Positions 55,456-64,000 of a stretch of DNA of 64,000 nucleotides are shown here, one piece after another. Source of the DNA: Candidatus Gastranaerophilales bacterium. Lineage in GTDB: Bacteria; Cyanobacteriota; Vampirovibrionia; Gastranaerophilales; Gastranaerophilaceae. Position numbers and translations under genes: made by a program. Location: NCBI GenBank assembly GCA_944325835.1, contig CALVBO010000005.1, positions 88,579 to 152,578 on the forward strand, written 5' to 3'. The number at the start of each line of letters is the position of its first letter. The first letter of the stretch is position 1. The notes below the pieces were generated by a model that was not told the origin of the DNA, made no database searches, and saw only the letters and a list, made by a program, of their open reading frames with translations.

Positions 55456-56265
55456 ATGAAACTGACGGTTCTTGTAGAAAATACGACTTTAATAGATAAA
55501 TACCTTCTTGGGGAACCTGGATTGTCCTTTTTGCTTGAGGCTGGGGGGAAGAAGATTCTTTTTGATACAGGATATTCGGATGTTTTTATTAAAAATGCAA
55601 AACTGCTGGGAATACCTCTTGAGGATTTGGATTATATCGTAATTTCCCACGGGCATAACGACCATGTCGGCGGACTAAAGCATCTTTTAAATCTGTCGTT
55701 CAAAAAGAGTGTTAAGCTTATTGCTCATTCTGCCGCGTTTGAGCCAAAGCTTTACGGTAAAGACGAGAAAATAGGGCTGGATATACCTCTTGAAGTTTTG
55801 GCAGAAAAATTTGAAATCTGTTATAAAGATAAACCGTTTGAGGTACTTCCGGGGCTGATTTTTTTAGGTGAAATTCCTCGCATTTCGGAACTCGAACCGC
55901 CGGCACCTTACGGTAAAAAACTGCTGAGCGGCATGGACGATTTCCTGTTAGATGACACGGCGCTGGCGTTTAAGTCTAAAAACGGGCTTGTAATAATTAC
56001 CGGATGTTCACATTCGGGAATCGTAAATATTTGCGAATATGCAAAAAAAGTTTGCGGCTGCAATAAAATTTCTGCCATTATTGGCGGACTTCATCTTTTA
56101 AGAGCGGATGACAGCAGAATAAATAAAACAGTCGATTATTTTAAGGCGCAGAATTTAGATGTGATTTACCCTTGTCACTGCACAGGCTTCGATACAATCT
56201 GTAAAATGTACCAAAGCCTGAATGTTAAATCTATTGGGGTAGGTTCCGAAATGGAATTATTTTGA
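55456..56265 (+). CDS. MBL-fold metallohydrolase (COG1237-like)
   Basis: The 269-residue protein has the metal motif SHGHNDHVGGLKHL, an upstream KKILFDTGYSDVF, and later TGCSHSGIVNICEYA and IIGGLHLL. This pattern fits the group annotated as beta-ribofuranosylaminobenzene 5'-phosphate synthase-related hydrolases. The substrate is unknown. Its end overlaps the convergent gene by 9 bases. Confidence 0.88.
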   Translation: MKLTVLVENTTLIDKYLLGEPGLSFLLEAGGKKILFDTGYSDVFIKNAKLLGIPLEDLDYIVISHGHNDHVGGLKHLLNLSFKKSVKLIAHSAAFEPKLYGKDEKIGLDIPLEVLAEKFEICYKDKPFEVLPGLIFLGEIPRISELEPPAPYGKKLLSGMDDFLLDDTALAFKSKNGLVIITGCSHSGIVNICEYAKKVCGCNKISAIIGGLHLLRADDSRINKTVDYFKAQNLDVIYPCHCTGFDTICKMYQSLNVKSIGVGSEMELF

Positions 56266-56844
56266 TTTTTTCTTATTCTTCGTGTTTTTCATCTCATTAA
56301 CATAAGCTATAGTTTGGGCTTTAATGGAAGCCGTCATATCCTCAGGATACATAAGCTTACTAAAGAAATTTTGGATTTTCATATTTGTCTTAGTCCGCCA
56401 TTGTTCGTATGTGCTGATATTACAATAAGGGAAAATCTCTTCGGGTCTGTCCTGAATATCTTTATCCCAGATAGAAAGCGCGTCATCAAACCTTCCGGCA
56501 GAAGCAAGTTCTTTTGAACACAGTGCAGCGCGTGCCGGCATGTATTCCGTAAGTTTGGAATTTAAGCAGGAATCGTAAATTTTATCGTATTGCTTTAATC
56601 CCTTGTAGCAGCCCTCTTTTTCAAGCTCAATGTATATGGATGTGGTCGGGAATTCCTCTTCGAGTGTTTCCAGAATATCAAGTGCGTTCTGACATTTGCC
56701 GTTTGCCCTCAGTCTTTGCGCTGTAAAAATCGCCTCGTCAAATTCCCGCTGTTCCTGCGACATAGGAAGCGGAAGCTTTAATATAATCATACCGGCAGCA
56801 AGGATTAATATTATACCAAGTATAACCTTTGTTATGTTTTTCAT
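56257..56844 (-). CDS. Membrane-anchored TPR-like protein
   Basis: An N-terminal helix (VILGIILILAAGMIILKL) anchors a helical domain whose spacing (FDEAIFTAQRLRANGKCQNALDILETLEEEFP and ARAALCSKELASAGRFDDALSIWDK) resembles tetratricopeptide repeats. It may be a protein-protein scaffold at the membrane. The specific role is unknown. Confidence 0.7.
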   Translation of the reverse strand: MKNITKVILGIILILAAGMIILKLPLPMSQEQREFDEAIFTAQRLRANGKCQNALDILETLEEEFPTTSIYIELEKEGCYKGLKQYDKIYDSCLNSKLTEYMPARAALCSKELASAGRFDDALSIWDKDIQDRPEEIFPYCNISTYEQWRTKTNMKIQNFFSKLMYPEDMTASIKAQTIAYVNEMKNTKNKKKSK

Positions 56845-56950
56845 GTGTTCTCTCCTTTATAGCTTTACAAAACTTATTAATTGTTAAGATAGTGGCAAAA
56901 TTTTTATTTCTGCGTTATTATATCATACATACCTGAATTTGGCTAATTCT

Positions 56951-57826
56951 ATGGAAAATGATAATATAATGCAATTATTATTGGAAAAAGAAACACATTC
57001 AAGCGACAAGTTACTTAAACCTGATTTTAACTCCAGAACAGGCCGTGAATTCCTTGCGTTTTATCTTCACGCAAAGTTCAAACAGTTAATAGCTTATGAC
57101 CGGCGTCAGCCTGAACCGATGATAGTTGAAATGAATCCTAACTTTCCTAACAGTTTTTCAAGACGCCTTATAACAAATCCGACGAAACGTTTTTTAATAG
57201 GTATCACCGGCGAATCGGCTTCCGGAAAATCAACGATTTGTAAGGCTATAAAAACAGTTATAAGTGAACTTTCAATGCCCGTTTCCATTCTAAGCACCGA
57301 TAATTATTTTAACGATATTTCAAAATTGATTGCGGAATACGGAAGCTTTGACAAATTGATAGAAAGCGGGTATGATATAGATGCACCGAGCAGCTTCCAA
57401 TTGGATGTGCTCAGACGGGATTTGCTGGATTTGGCAGACGGTATTGATATAAAAGCTCCTGCGTACTTGCCTAACGGTACAGGAATTTCTATTCCGTCGT
57501 CCCTGCCGGTATCTTCCGAAAAATTCATAATAGTAGAGGGTACGGCAACTATGTTTGATGCGGTACGCGATATCTTTGATATCAAGCTTTATGTTGAATC
57601 TGATAATATAATACGTAAAAGACGATTTATGCATAGAGCCTGCGAAGAGAGAAACCAAACACCTGAAAACGCTCTAAAACAATGGAACTATCTTGAAACC
57701 GCCGGATATCAGTATGTAAGACCACATAGAAATTCCGCAGATTTCGTCTTAAACGGAAATTCTGATCTGGGATATTTCTCGCAAATCCTGGAATATCTTT
57801 ATACTATAACCAATAGTTTTCAATAA
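56951..57826 (+). CDS. Uridine kinase-like P-loop protein
   Basis: The 291-residue protein has a Walker A motif (GITGESASGKSTICKAI) followed by SILSTDNYFND, the arrangement of uridine/phosphoribulokinase-type kinases, and IIVEGTATMFDAVRDIFDIKLYV. An N-terminal extension of about 75 residues is unusual for uridine kinase. An in-frame TTG at 56939 is an alternative start. The substrate is unproven. Confidence 0.78.
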   Translation: MENDNIMQLLLEKETHSSDKLLKPDFNSRTGREFLAFYLHAKFKQLIAYDRRQPEPMIVEMNPNFPNSFSRRLITNPTKRFLIGITGESASGKSTICKAIKTVISELSMPVSILSTDNYFNDISKLIAEYGSFDKLIESGYDIDAPSSFQLDVLRRDLLDLADGIDIKAPAYLPNGTGISIPSSLPVSSEKFIIVEGTATMFDAVRDIFDIKLYVESDNIIRKRRFMHRACEERNQTPENALKQWNYLETAGYQYVRPHRNSADFVLNGNSDLGYFSQILEYLYTITNSFQ

Positions 57827-57947
57827 GGATTATTGTTTTATAGGCAAAAAATACACTAAATAATTGATATCTAAAAAACAAAAATTGTTGTATCATTTTA
57901 ATAGTGGATTATATGTAAGATTGTATAATCGGAAAAAAGAGTAGAAT

Positions 57948-58508
57948 ATGAAGAATAGAGAGAGTATTGAAAGTAAATATCTGAGTGTGGCCGTGTTAGG
58001 CTGTTCTCTGGCTGCGGCAAGTTTTGTGCCGGCCGCTTATGCAGCGGGTGAAACGCAGGAAGTACAAATTCAACCTATTAAAAATGATCGTAAGCAGGTA
58101 TCAATGGTTGTGACGGAAGTGGGACGTAATAATCCGTTTGAGCCTGTATTTGGCGGTTATGACGAAGATACGGATTATTATCTTGCAGCACCGCCGGAAG
58201 TCCCTGGGCTTGATAACGATGCTCTTGATGTTATTAAGGCCAGAGTTGCCGGCATTATTTATGACAGAAATAATGTTAATTCCTCCGCAATAGTTAATAT
58301 CGGCGGGCAGGATTACTTAACTAGAATTGGTGATAAAATAAACGGTTATGTTGTAACCGCGATTGATAAGAACGATATTACCGTCCAGCTGGGCGCTAAT
58401 ACTTTTAAAGCAGGTGTCGGCGACATCATTTCAAATGAAGATTTGTATGATGTTAATAAGACAAAAACCCCTGCTTTGGAAACTAAGTTTGCAGGTAGAA
58501 GAAAATAA
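57948..58508 (+). CDS. PilP/GspC-like pilus assembly protein
   Basis: The 186-residue protein has a signal-like segment (AVLGCSLAAASFVPAAYA), then GRNNPFEPVF, which resembles the GRRDPF motif of PilP. A small beta domain follows (SSAIVNIGGQDYLTRIGDKINGYVVTAIDKNDITVQL), as in PilP and GspC homology regions. It lies immediately before the secretin gene, the usual position of pilP before pilQ. The assignment rests on motif and context. Confidence 0.75.
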   Translation: MKNRESIESKYLSVAVLGCSLAAASFVPAAYAAGETQEVQIQPIKNDRKQVSMVVTEVGRNNPFEPVFGGYDEDTDYYLAAPPEVPGLDNDALDVIKARVAGIIYDRNNVNSSAIVNIGGQDYLTRIGDKINGYVVTAIDKNDITVQLGANTFKAGVGDIISNEDLYDVNKTKTPALETKFAGRRK

Positions 58509-58526
58509 ATATAATTGGGAGCGAAC

Positions 58527-60329
58527 ATGAAAAATTCGGTTTTAAGCAAAATAATGTTAGGAACAATGCTGGCAACGACATTGTGTTTGAGCAGCGCGCC
58601 GGCGGTTCTTGCTGAAGTGACTGATGCAAACGGTGTTAAACTCGCCGTTAACAATCAGCACGATGGCATTTTATTGAAGGGTGATGTTTCTTTAACTGAT
58701 AAAGACGAAAAAGTGTCTTTAAGTTTAAGAGATTCTGATGTTGAGCAGGTCTTGAGAATGTTTGCAGACATCGCAGGTTTGAACATTATCTTCTACGATA
58801 AAATTTCTTCAAAGATTACATTAGATATTGTTGATGAACCGGTTAATACAGCGTTTGATCTGGTTATGGAGCTTTCTCAATTGACTTATACCGTTATCAA
58901 CGGCAATACTCTGGTAATTGCAAGAAACGGTTCTGATATAAATATGATGAAACAGGGAATTACTTTTATTCCTGTTAAATATGTCGATGCCGCTTCTATG
59001 GCAGACTTTTTGAATAAAAATATTTTCGGTATGAAAAAACCGGGTCTTGCAGGTTCAGATATCGTTATCACAAACCCTGTAACAAACGAATTGCTGGTTT
59101 TTGGTACCGATAATGATGTTTCTATCGTCAAAAAAGTCGTAGAAAGATTTGATAAAAAACCGACATTTACCGCTTTCAAAGTTAACTATACAACCCCTAA
59201 AGAAATGGCAGAGATGATTTGCGAGATGCTGCTGCCTACAACGATTAAAAATGATTCAATCAGTGACAGCCTGCTTCCGCTCTCTACCGGTTTGAAAATC
59301 GCAAACGACGGGTACATTACCGGTGGTGCTTCCGGTTCCTCTCTTGAACTCGGTGCCGGTGAAGTCGCTTGTACTGTAAAACCGACTTCTTCTGCGGGTA
59401 ATTTGACATCTTTTGACCTTCAAAATTTCTCAATTTCTTATCAGGAGCAAAACGGTCTGATTAACATGATTGGCGGTTCTGAAGAACAAATCGCTATGGT
59501 TTCAGAATTTATTCAAAAATTCGACAGAAAAATTCCGCAGGCATATCTTGAAGTTTCTATCATTGAATTGACAGAATCCGGCTCTAAAACATTGTCTAAT
59601 ACATGGCAGTTCTATAGTGATGTATTCTCATTCAATGCTATGAACGGTACTACCGCTACGAACTTCCCTATCTGGTTCTTTGGTGATCAATTACCGACAT
59701 TTGACCAGTCATCAGGCGATGTTACGGAATTCCCTAAAGATACTAACCCTAGATACAATAAACCTTCACTTGTATATAGCGTAAGCTATGCACTGAGGAA
59801 CGGTAAAGGACGTGTTGTTTCTAACCCGAGAATTCTGGTAACAAACGGTGAAGAATCAACAATTGACTTGACTTCAGACTACATTTCCGATACAACAACC
59901 GAAATGACCGCAAGCGGTACCGGTTCATTTGCAACAAGAACTTATAATACCGCGTCTGATAACGGTATTAAAGTAACAGTTACTCCGTTCATAAGCCCTG
60001 ACGGCTATGTTACAATGGATATTGCACCGGATTATGCAACTATCGGTGAAAGAATTATGGCAAATGACGGCTACGGTGAATATATCGCTGCTACCTTGCT
60101 TCAAAGACGTAACCTTGAACTTACTAACGTAAGATTAAAAGATGGTGAAACTCTGGTTATCGGCGGTATGATTAAAGAAGAAGATACCAAAACGGTTAGC
60201 AAAATCCCTGGTTTAGGTGATATTCCTTATCTTGGAGCTTTATTCAGATCTTCTACAACTGAAAAATCCAAACAAGAAATGATTATCATGATTACGCCGA
60301 AAATTATCTATGATGATGAAGATCTGTAA
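58527..60329 (+). CDS. Type IV pilus / type II secretion secretin (PilQ/GspD-like)
   Basis: A signal peptide (residues 1-30) precedes N0/STN-like (LSLRDSDVEQVLRMFADIAGLNIIFYDK) and N1-type domains. The C-terminal secretin domain is clear (GRVVSNPRILVTNGEESTIDL and VIGGMIKEEDTKTVSKIPGL). It would form the outer-membrane channel. I chose the ATG at 58527 over a TTG at 58515. It starts 18 bases after the PilP-like gene. Confidence 0.93.
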   Translation: MKNSVLSKIMLGTMLATTLCLSSAPAVLAEVTDANGVKLAVNNQHDGILLKGDVSLTDKDEKVSLSLRDSDVEQVLRMFADIAGLNIIFYDKISSKITLDIVDEPVNTAFDLVMELSQLTYTVINGNTLVIARNGSDINMMKQGITFIPVKYVDAASMADFLNKNIFGMKKPGLAGSDIVITNPVTNELLVFGTDNDVSIVKKVVERFDKKPTFTAFKVNYTTPKEMAEMICEMLLPTTIKNDSISDSLLPLSTGLKIANDGYITGGASGSSLELGAGEVACTVKPTSSAGNLTSFDLQNFSISYQEQNGLINMIGGSEEQIAMVSEFIQKFDRKIPQAYLEVSIIELTESGSKTLSNTWQFYSDVFSFNAMNGTTATNFPIWFFGDQLPTFDQSSGDVTEFPKDTNPRYNKPSLVYSVSYALRNGKGRVVSNPRILVTNGEESTIDLTSDYISDTTTEMTASGTGSFATRTYNTASDNGIKVTVTPFISPDGYVTMDIAPDYATIGERIMANDGYGEYIAATLLQRRNLELTNVRLKDGETLVIGGMIKEEDTKTVSKIPGLGDIPYLGALFRSSTTEKSKQEMIIMITPKIIYDDEDL

Positions 60330-60374
60330 ACCACAGGTCTTTATCATATTTGACGGGAATGATTTTTTGGAACA

Positions 60375-62387
60375 ATGAATGAATTATTAATAAAATTAAA
60401 AAACAGCATAAATAAAAAAATATACAATCAGGTTAGCACTGAAGCTATGGAAAAGCACCTGTTTGTCCCTATTAACGTGCGTGATAATTATTTATTCGTT
60501 GCAATTAATTCCAATACTAATAAAGATGAAGTCAGCGATATCCTGAGGGAAACCTTTACCTATACCATTAAATTCATTCAGCTATCTAATGATGATCTGC
60601 TTGAGTTAATCAAGGCCTCAAATATAAATGTTGACCTTAATGCAACTAACGAGCGGGTGAAAGAAAGCCGTCATAAAATCGGCGAAATGCTTCTGGATGA
60701 TGGCATCATCACTGATGCACAACTTCTTGAAGCTATGGCTGAAAGCAAAAAGACAAAAACTCCGGTCGGTTCTGTTCTTTGTAAGTTGGGGTATGTATCC
60801 CTTGAACAATTAAAAAAATACTTAAAAGTCCAAACCGGTATGGACTTTGTTACTACTGAGCAGATTGCGAAACAAGCCCAGTATATCAACCTGCTTTCAG
60901 AAGAATTTATCCGTATAAACAGATGTATTCCGGTTTATTCTGATGAAAAAGAAATACTTCTCGGTGCTGTTTCATTACTGAAACCGGCGATTCTGAAAAA
61001 TATTCAGTATATTACCGGTTTGCAGCCGAAACAGTTGTTGATTACAGCGTTTGAATTTGAAAACGCTCTGGCAAAACATTTCTCTGAAGCGAAAAAAGAA
61101 ACCGATAAATTAATGCAAATGGCATCAGAAGAAGCCAGTGCATTTAAACAGGAACAGACACTTGCAGAAATGGTCGATAAAGACTTGAATGATTCTGCCG
61201 GTTCTGTTGCGATGTTCGTTAACAAAATTGTTACCAACGCGATTGATAATAAGGTTTCCGATATTCACATTGAACCGCGTTTGAATAACTACATAGTCCG
61301 CTACCGTAAAGACGGTATGCTGCAAAAGGTTTTTGATATACCAAATAAGGTCGAAAACTCAATTATTTCACGTTTTAAAGTTATTGCCCGTTTGAATATC
61401 GCAGAACACAGACGTCCGCAGGATGGTACGTTTTCTATGAATTATAAAGGCGGCGCGTATGACTTCCGTATTTCAACACTTCCGGTTTCAGGTAAAGAAA
61501 AGATCGTTATCCGTATTCTGGCGCCTGCTGTCAGCCTGAATGCTATGGATAAAACAATTAACCTTGTCGGTGCTTCAAAAGAAGAAATTAATAAGGTTAA
61601 AGACATGTGCAGTGCTCCGAACGGAATCATTCTTACTTCAGGGCCTACAGGTTCCGGTAAAACAACAACACTTTATTCTGTTTTGAAGAGCTTAAACGAC
61701 GAAACCGTTAACATTACAACAATTGAAGACCCTATAGAAATTCGTCTTGACGGTATTAACCAGTCACAGGTTAACGCTAAAGCGGGTATTACGTTCGCTG
61801 CGTGTATGAAATCCATTTTAAGACAGGACCCTGATATTATACTTATCGGTGAAATTCGTGACTACGAAACACTTGAAATTGCAATTTCTGCGGCCTTAAC
61901 CGGTCACTTAGTATTAAGTACCGTCCACACCAATTCGGCTGCTGCAACCGTTACCCGTCTGGTTGAAATGGGCGCAAAAGATTATCTGGTAGCTTCAACA
62001 CTGACCGGTGTTATTGCGCAACGTCTTGTAAGACGCCTGTGTGATAAATGTAAAGAACAATACTTCCCGACCTATCAGGAAGCAAGAAAAGTTCTGAAAG
62101 ATGAAGCTGAGATTGAAGAATTTATGAAAACACCTATCTACAGACCTGTTGGCTGTGAAGAATGTGATTTCACCGGCTATAAAGGCCGTATGGGTGTTTA
62201 TGAAATTATGCCTATTACTAAAGAAATTAAAAAATTGATAGCAGAAGGCGCTCACGATTTGGATATTGAAGAAGAAGCCGTAAAAGAAGGTATGCTGGTT
62301 CTGCAAACAGCTTGCTTGAGGCATATTAAGGAAGGTAAAACTTCTATTGATGAATTCGTTCGTGTACTGGGTTTAGCAACTGATTAA
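60375..62387 (+). CDS. pilB: Type IV pilus / type II secretion assembly ATPase PilB
   Basis: The 670-residue ATPase has an N-terminal MshEN-like region (GEMLLDDGIITDAQLLEAM and GSVLCKLGYVSLEQLKKYL). The AAA-like motor has Walker A GPTGSGKTTTLYSVL, the Asp box IEDPIEIRLDGINQSQVN, Walker B DPDIILIGEIRD and the His box TGHLVLSTVHTN. A zinc tetracysteine (CDKCKEQ and CEECDF) follows. It drives pilin extension. Confidence 0.95.
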   Translation: MNELLIKLKNSINKKIYNQVSTEAMEKHLFVPINVRDNYLFVAINSNTNKDEVSDILRETFTYTIKFIQLSNDDLLELIKASNINVDLNATNERVKESRHKIGEMLLDDGIITDAQLLEAMAESKKTKTPVGSVLCKLGYVSLEQLKKYLKVQTGMDFVTTEQIAKQAQYINLLSEEFIRINRCIPVYSDEKEILLGAVSLLKPAILKNIQYITGLQPKQLLITAFEFENALAKHFSEAKKETDKLMQMASEEASAFKQEQTLAEMVDKDLNDSAGSVAMFVNKIVTNAIDNKVSDIHIEPRLNNYIVRYRKDGMLQKVFDIPNKVENSIISRFKVIARLNIAEHRRPQDGTFSMNYKGGAYDFRISTLPVSGKEKIVIRILAPAVSLNAMDKTINLVGASKEEINKVKDMCSAPNGIILTSGPTGSGKTTTLYSVLKSLNDETVNITTIEDPIEIRLDGINQSQVNAKAGITFAACMKSILRQDPDIILIGEIRDYETLEIAISAALTGHLVLSTVHTNSAAATVTRLVEMGAKDYLVASTLTGVIAQRLVRRLCDKCKEQYFPTYQEARKVLKDEAEIEEFMKTPIYRPVGCEECDFTGYKGRMGVYEIMPITKEIKKLIAEGAHDLDIEEEAVKEGMLVLQTACLRHIKEGKTSIDEFVRVLGLATD

Positions 62388-62398
62388 AGAGGAAGATT

Positions 62399-63619
62399 AT
62401 GCCAATATTTAACTACACCGCATTGAAAAATAATAAAGATGTAATAAACGGAAAAATCGAAGCTCTTGATATTTCAGAAGCAAGAGCCGGTATAAAACGG
62501 CTTGGTTATACTCCGATTAGTATTGTTGACGAAAGAAGCGATACTACTGTTAAAAATAAGGCAAAAGCTACATTAGCGCCGCTGCCTAACCTTGGTTTGC
62601 AGGATAAAATAGAATTTACCTCAACAATGCAAATTCTTGTTCAGGCAGGTATTCCGATTATTGAATCCCTGATGTTTATTGAAAACGATGCGGCGAAGGC
62701 AAAACTCAGAAAAGTTGCAAAAGAATTAAGAAAACAAATTATTGCCGGCGGAACATTCTCCGGAACTATTGCCAGATACCCGCTTCAATTCGGTCATATT
62801 TATATAGGTCTATGTAAAGCCGGTGAAGATACCGGGGAGCTTGAAAAAACTCTTGATCGTTTGTTAGAACTTTTAACCAAACAGGCGGCAATCAGAGGAC
62901 AGATTATCGGGACTTTGATGTATCCGGTATTCGTACTTATTTTGTCTGTTTTAATTATTCTGGTTATGTTATTGTTCGTATTCCCTGTATTTAAAGATAT
63001 GTTTGACAATATGGGGCAGGAATTGCCGCTTATTACGGCGGTATTAATGGAAGCCGGTCTGTTTATGAAAGCTAACTGGATTTGTATTCCTATTGGTTTT
63101 CTTGCATTTGGTGCTTTAACAACGGCGATTATGCGCTGGGCGCCTTCAAGAAAATTTGTTCACGGCGTGGGGTTGAAAATCCCTGTTATGGGAACGATGC
63201 TTCTATTTGGTGATTTCTCAAACTTTATTGCGGTTATGCAGGTTGCGTATGATGCGGGTATTCCGATTGTTGAATGTTTGCACCTTGCAATTTTGACTAT
63301 TACAAACGATGTAATGAGAGAACAGCTTGAATCCTCAATTATTAACGTATCAAAAGGTCAGCACCTTTCCGTAGCCCTGAGAGCAACCGGAATTGTGCCT
63401 AAGATGATTTTGTTTATGATTGCAACCGGTGAACAATCCGGTCGTTTGGGCGATATGCTCGGTCAATGTACAAACTATATTGATAAAAAGTTGAACGATA
63501 TTATTTCAACATTGACCAAAATGATTGAGCCGATAATGTTGCTTGTAATCGGTGCGATTGTCTGCGTACTGGCATTAGCACTTTATATGCCGTTGTTCGC
63601 ATCATATATGTCAGAGTAA
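62399..63619 (+). CDS. pilC: Type IV pilus / type II secretion inner-membrane platform protein PilC
   Basis: The 406-residue protein has two GspF repeats, each about 120 residues with membrane helices. Supporting motifs are STMQILVQAGIPIIESLMFI, GLCKAGEDTGELEKTLDRL and, in the second half, VMQVAYDAGIPIVECLHLA and IATGEQSGRLGDMLGQC. It forms the inner-membrane platform with PilB. It is 11 bases after pilB. Confidence 0.95.
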   Translation: MPIFNYTALKNNKDVINGKIEALDISEARAGIKRLGYTPISIVDERSDTTVKNKAKATLAPLPNLGLQDKIEFTSTMQILVQAGIPIIESLMFIENDAAKAKLRKVAKELRKQIIAGGTFSGTIARYPLQFGHIYIGLCKAGEDTGELEKTLDRLLELLTKQAAIRGQIIGTLMYPVFVLILSVLIILVMLLFVFPVFKDMFDNMGQELPLITAVLMEAGLFMKANWICIPIGFLAFGALTTAIMRWAPSRKFVHGVGLKIPVMGTMLLFGDFSNFIAVMQVAYDAGIPIVECLHLAILTITNDVMREQLESSIINVSKGQHLSVALRATGIVPKMILFMIATGEQSGRLGDMLGQCTNYIDKKLNDIISTLTKMIEPIMLLVIGAIVCVLALALYMPLFASYMSE

Positions 63620-63620
63620 T

Positions 63621-63652
63621 TAAAACGGGGCAGTTTAAACTGCCTCGTTTTT
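63621..63652 (+). terminator. Terminator after pilC
   Basis: The stem aaaacggggcagttt / aaactgcctcgtttt is followed by T residues. Confidence 0.85.
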
Positions 63653-63658
63653 TATCTC

Positions 63659-63687
63659 TTGACTAATTATAAAACATGGTACATAAT
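63659..63687 (+). promoter_or_regulatory. Promoter of prepilin E
   Basis: TTGACT (63659-63664), 17 bp, CATAAT (63682-63687), in nearly the same sequence as before prepilins B and D. Confidence 0.8.
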
Positions 63688-63896
63688 GAATAAGGCAATA
63701 GGGCAATAAGTCGTAATGGACGAAAGGCCGAGAAAAGTTAATAAGTTAAAGAGTTAATAAGGAATATGACCGAAATTGACGAGAATAAACCCGGGTAACA
63801 TTTTATAACCCTAATTAACTTATTAACTGATTAACTCATTAACAAGAATGTAGGTTGGGCTTTCCAGCCCAACGCCACAAAAGAAAGGATGGAAAG
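63688..63896 (+). promoter_or_regulatory. Repeat-rich leader of prepilin E
   Basis: This leader of about 210 bases holds GGCAATAAG-type repeats, direct and inverted ttaataag motifs (63735-63842), and the palindrome gttgggctttccagcccaac near 63855. It ends in the family ribosome binding site GAAAGGATGGAAAG. Confidence 0.55.
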
Positions 63897-64000
63897 ATGG
63901 AAAAATGCAGAAATGTAATTATTTGCACGGGGGGGGGGGGGGGGTCCCTTCCCCGAAAAATGGGTGATTGGGGAGTTTGGTCCCCCAGTTTATCCTGAAC
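63897..64000 (+). CDS. Prepilin-like protein E, 5' end only, poly-G out of frame
   Basis: The ATG at 63897 encodes MEKCRNVIICTGGGG, close to the starts of B and C. With 16 G the frame ends at TGA 63996-63998. With 15 G the frame stays open to the end of the window and enters the tatcctgaac beginning of the REP-like element in the same phase as in B and C. The prepilin domain itself lies beyond the window. It is directly downstream of pilC. Confidence 0.7.
63929..63944 (+). repeat. Poly-G tract, 16 G (prepilin E)
   Basis: A run of 16 G at codon 11, the longest in the window; one G too many for the open frame. Confidence 0.95.

Overview
The window looks like chromosomal DNA from a gut-type, non-photosynthetic relative of cyanobacteria (Melainabacteria/Vampirovibrionia, probably Gastranaerophilales). 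This is an inference from AT-rich sequence, a cyanobacteria-like ribosomal gene order with truA between rplQ and rplM, LptB/LptF-type outer-membrane export genes, ferredoxin-based anaerobic enzymes, and a family of prepilin-like proteins carrying the motif AFTMAEILLSLTIIG. No rRNA, tRNA, CRISPR array, transposase or prophage was recognised.

Layout. 1-2060: end of a secreted coiled-coil gene, a prepilin-like gene and a small XRE regulator. 2065-7596 (minus): infA-rpmJ-rpsM-rpsK-rpsD-rpoA-rplQ-truA-rplM-rpsI. 8191-17823 (minus): phosphodiester glycosidase, LptF/G, LptB, SIMPL protein, ligA, agmatinase, acetyltransferase, ribBA and ribE. 18085-23486 (plus): two prepilin-like genes flanking a four-subunit 2-oxoacid:ferredoxin oxidoreductase. 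23510-31090: SprA-like peptidase, ilvE, an MlaE permease, cdd, and a three-gene ferredoxin-type glutamate synthase. 31362-40803: small secreted genes, then a polysaccharide O-acetylation locus (one MBOAT and three AlgX/DHHW-like genes) and a GH38 mannosidase. 40861-50883: an SPFH protein fused to a prepilin-like N-terminus, a coiled-coil protein, GT2, Gfo/Idh/MocA, CDP-alcohol transferase, trmL, nnrD, a glycine-rich protein and ftsH. 51018-57826: another prepilin-like gene, DnaJ-like, queE, secreted repeat protein, MBL hydrolase and a uridine-kinase-like protein. 57948-63619: type IV pilus/type II secretion core (PilP-like, secretin, PilB, PilC). The start of a fifth prepilin-like gene closes the window.

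The main discovery is a set of seven poly-G tracts of 13-16 bases, each inside a surface-related gene: four prepilin-like adhesin candidates and three AlgX/DHHW-like O-acetylation genes. Reading frames show which genes are open. Prepilin D (13 G) and DHHW genes 2 and 3 (14 G) are in frame. Prepilins B, C and E are each one G too long, and DHHW gene 1 is one G too short; a single-base change restores each full frame. The prepilin genes also share a promoter (TTGACT or TTGACA, 17 bp, CATAAT or AATAAT) and ribosome binding site. The simplest reading is a slipped-strand phase-variation system that switches both pilus-associated lectin-like proteins and surface-polysaccharide acetylation, with the secretion machine encoded next to one of its likely substrates. 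In DHHW gene 1 the short tract leaves a TAATG stop-start overlap, so that switch may choose between one fused and two separate polypeptides.

Other points: several families of palindromic repeats, some of them translated inside the prepilin genes; a conserved leader element before both rpsM and rpsD; and a probable leaderless promoter for the glutamate synthase operon.
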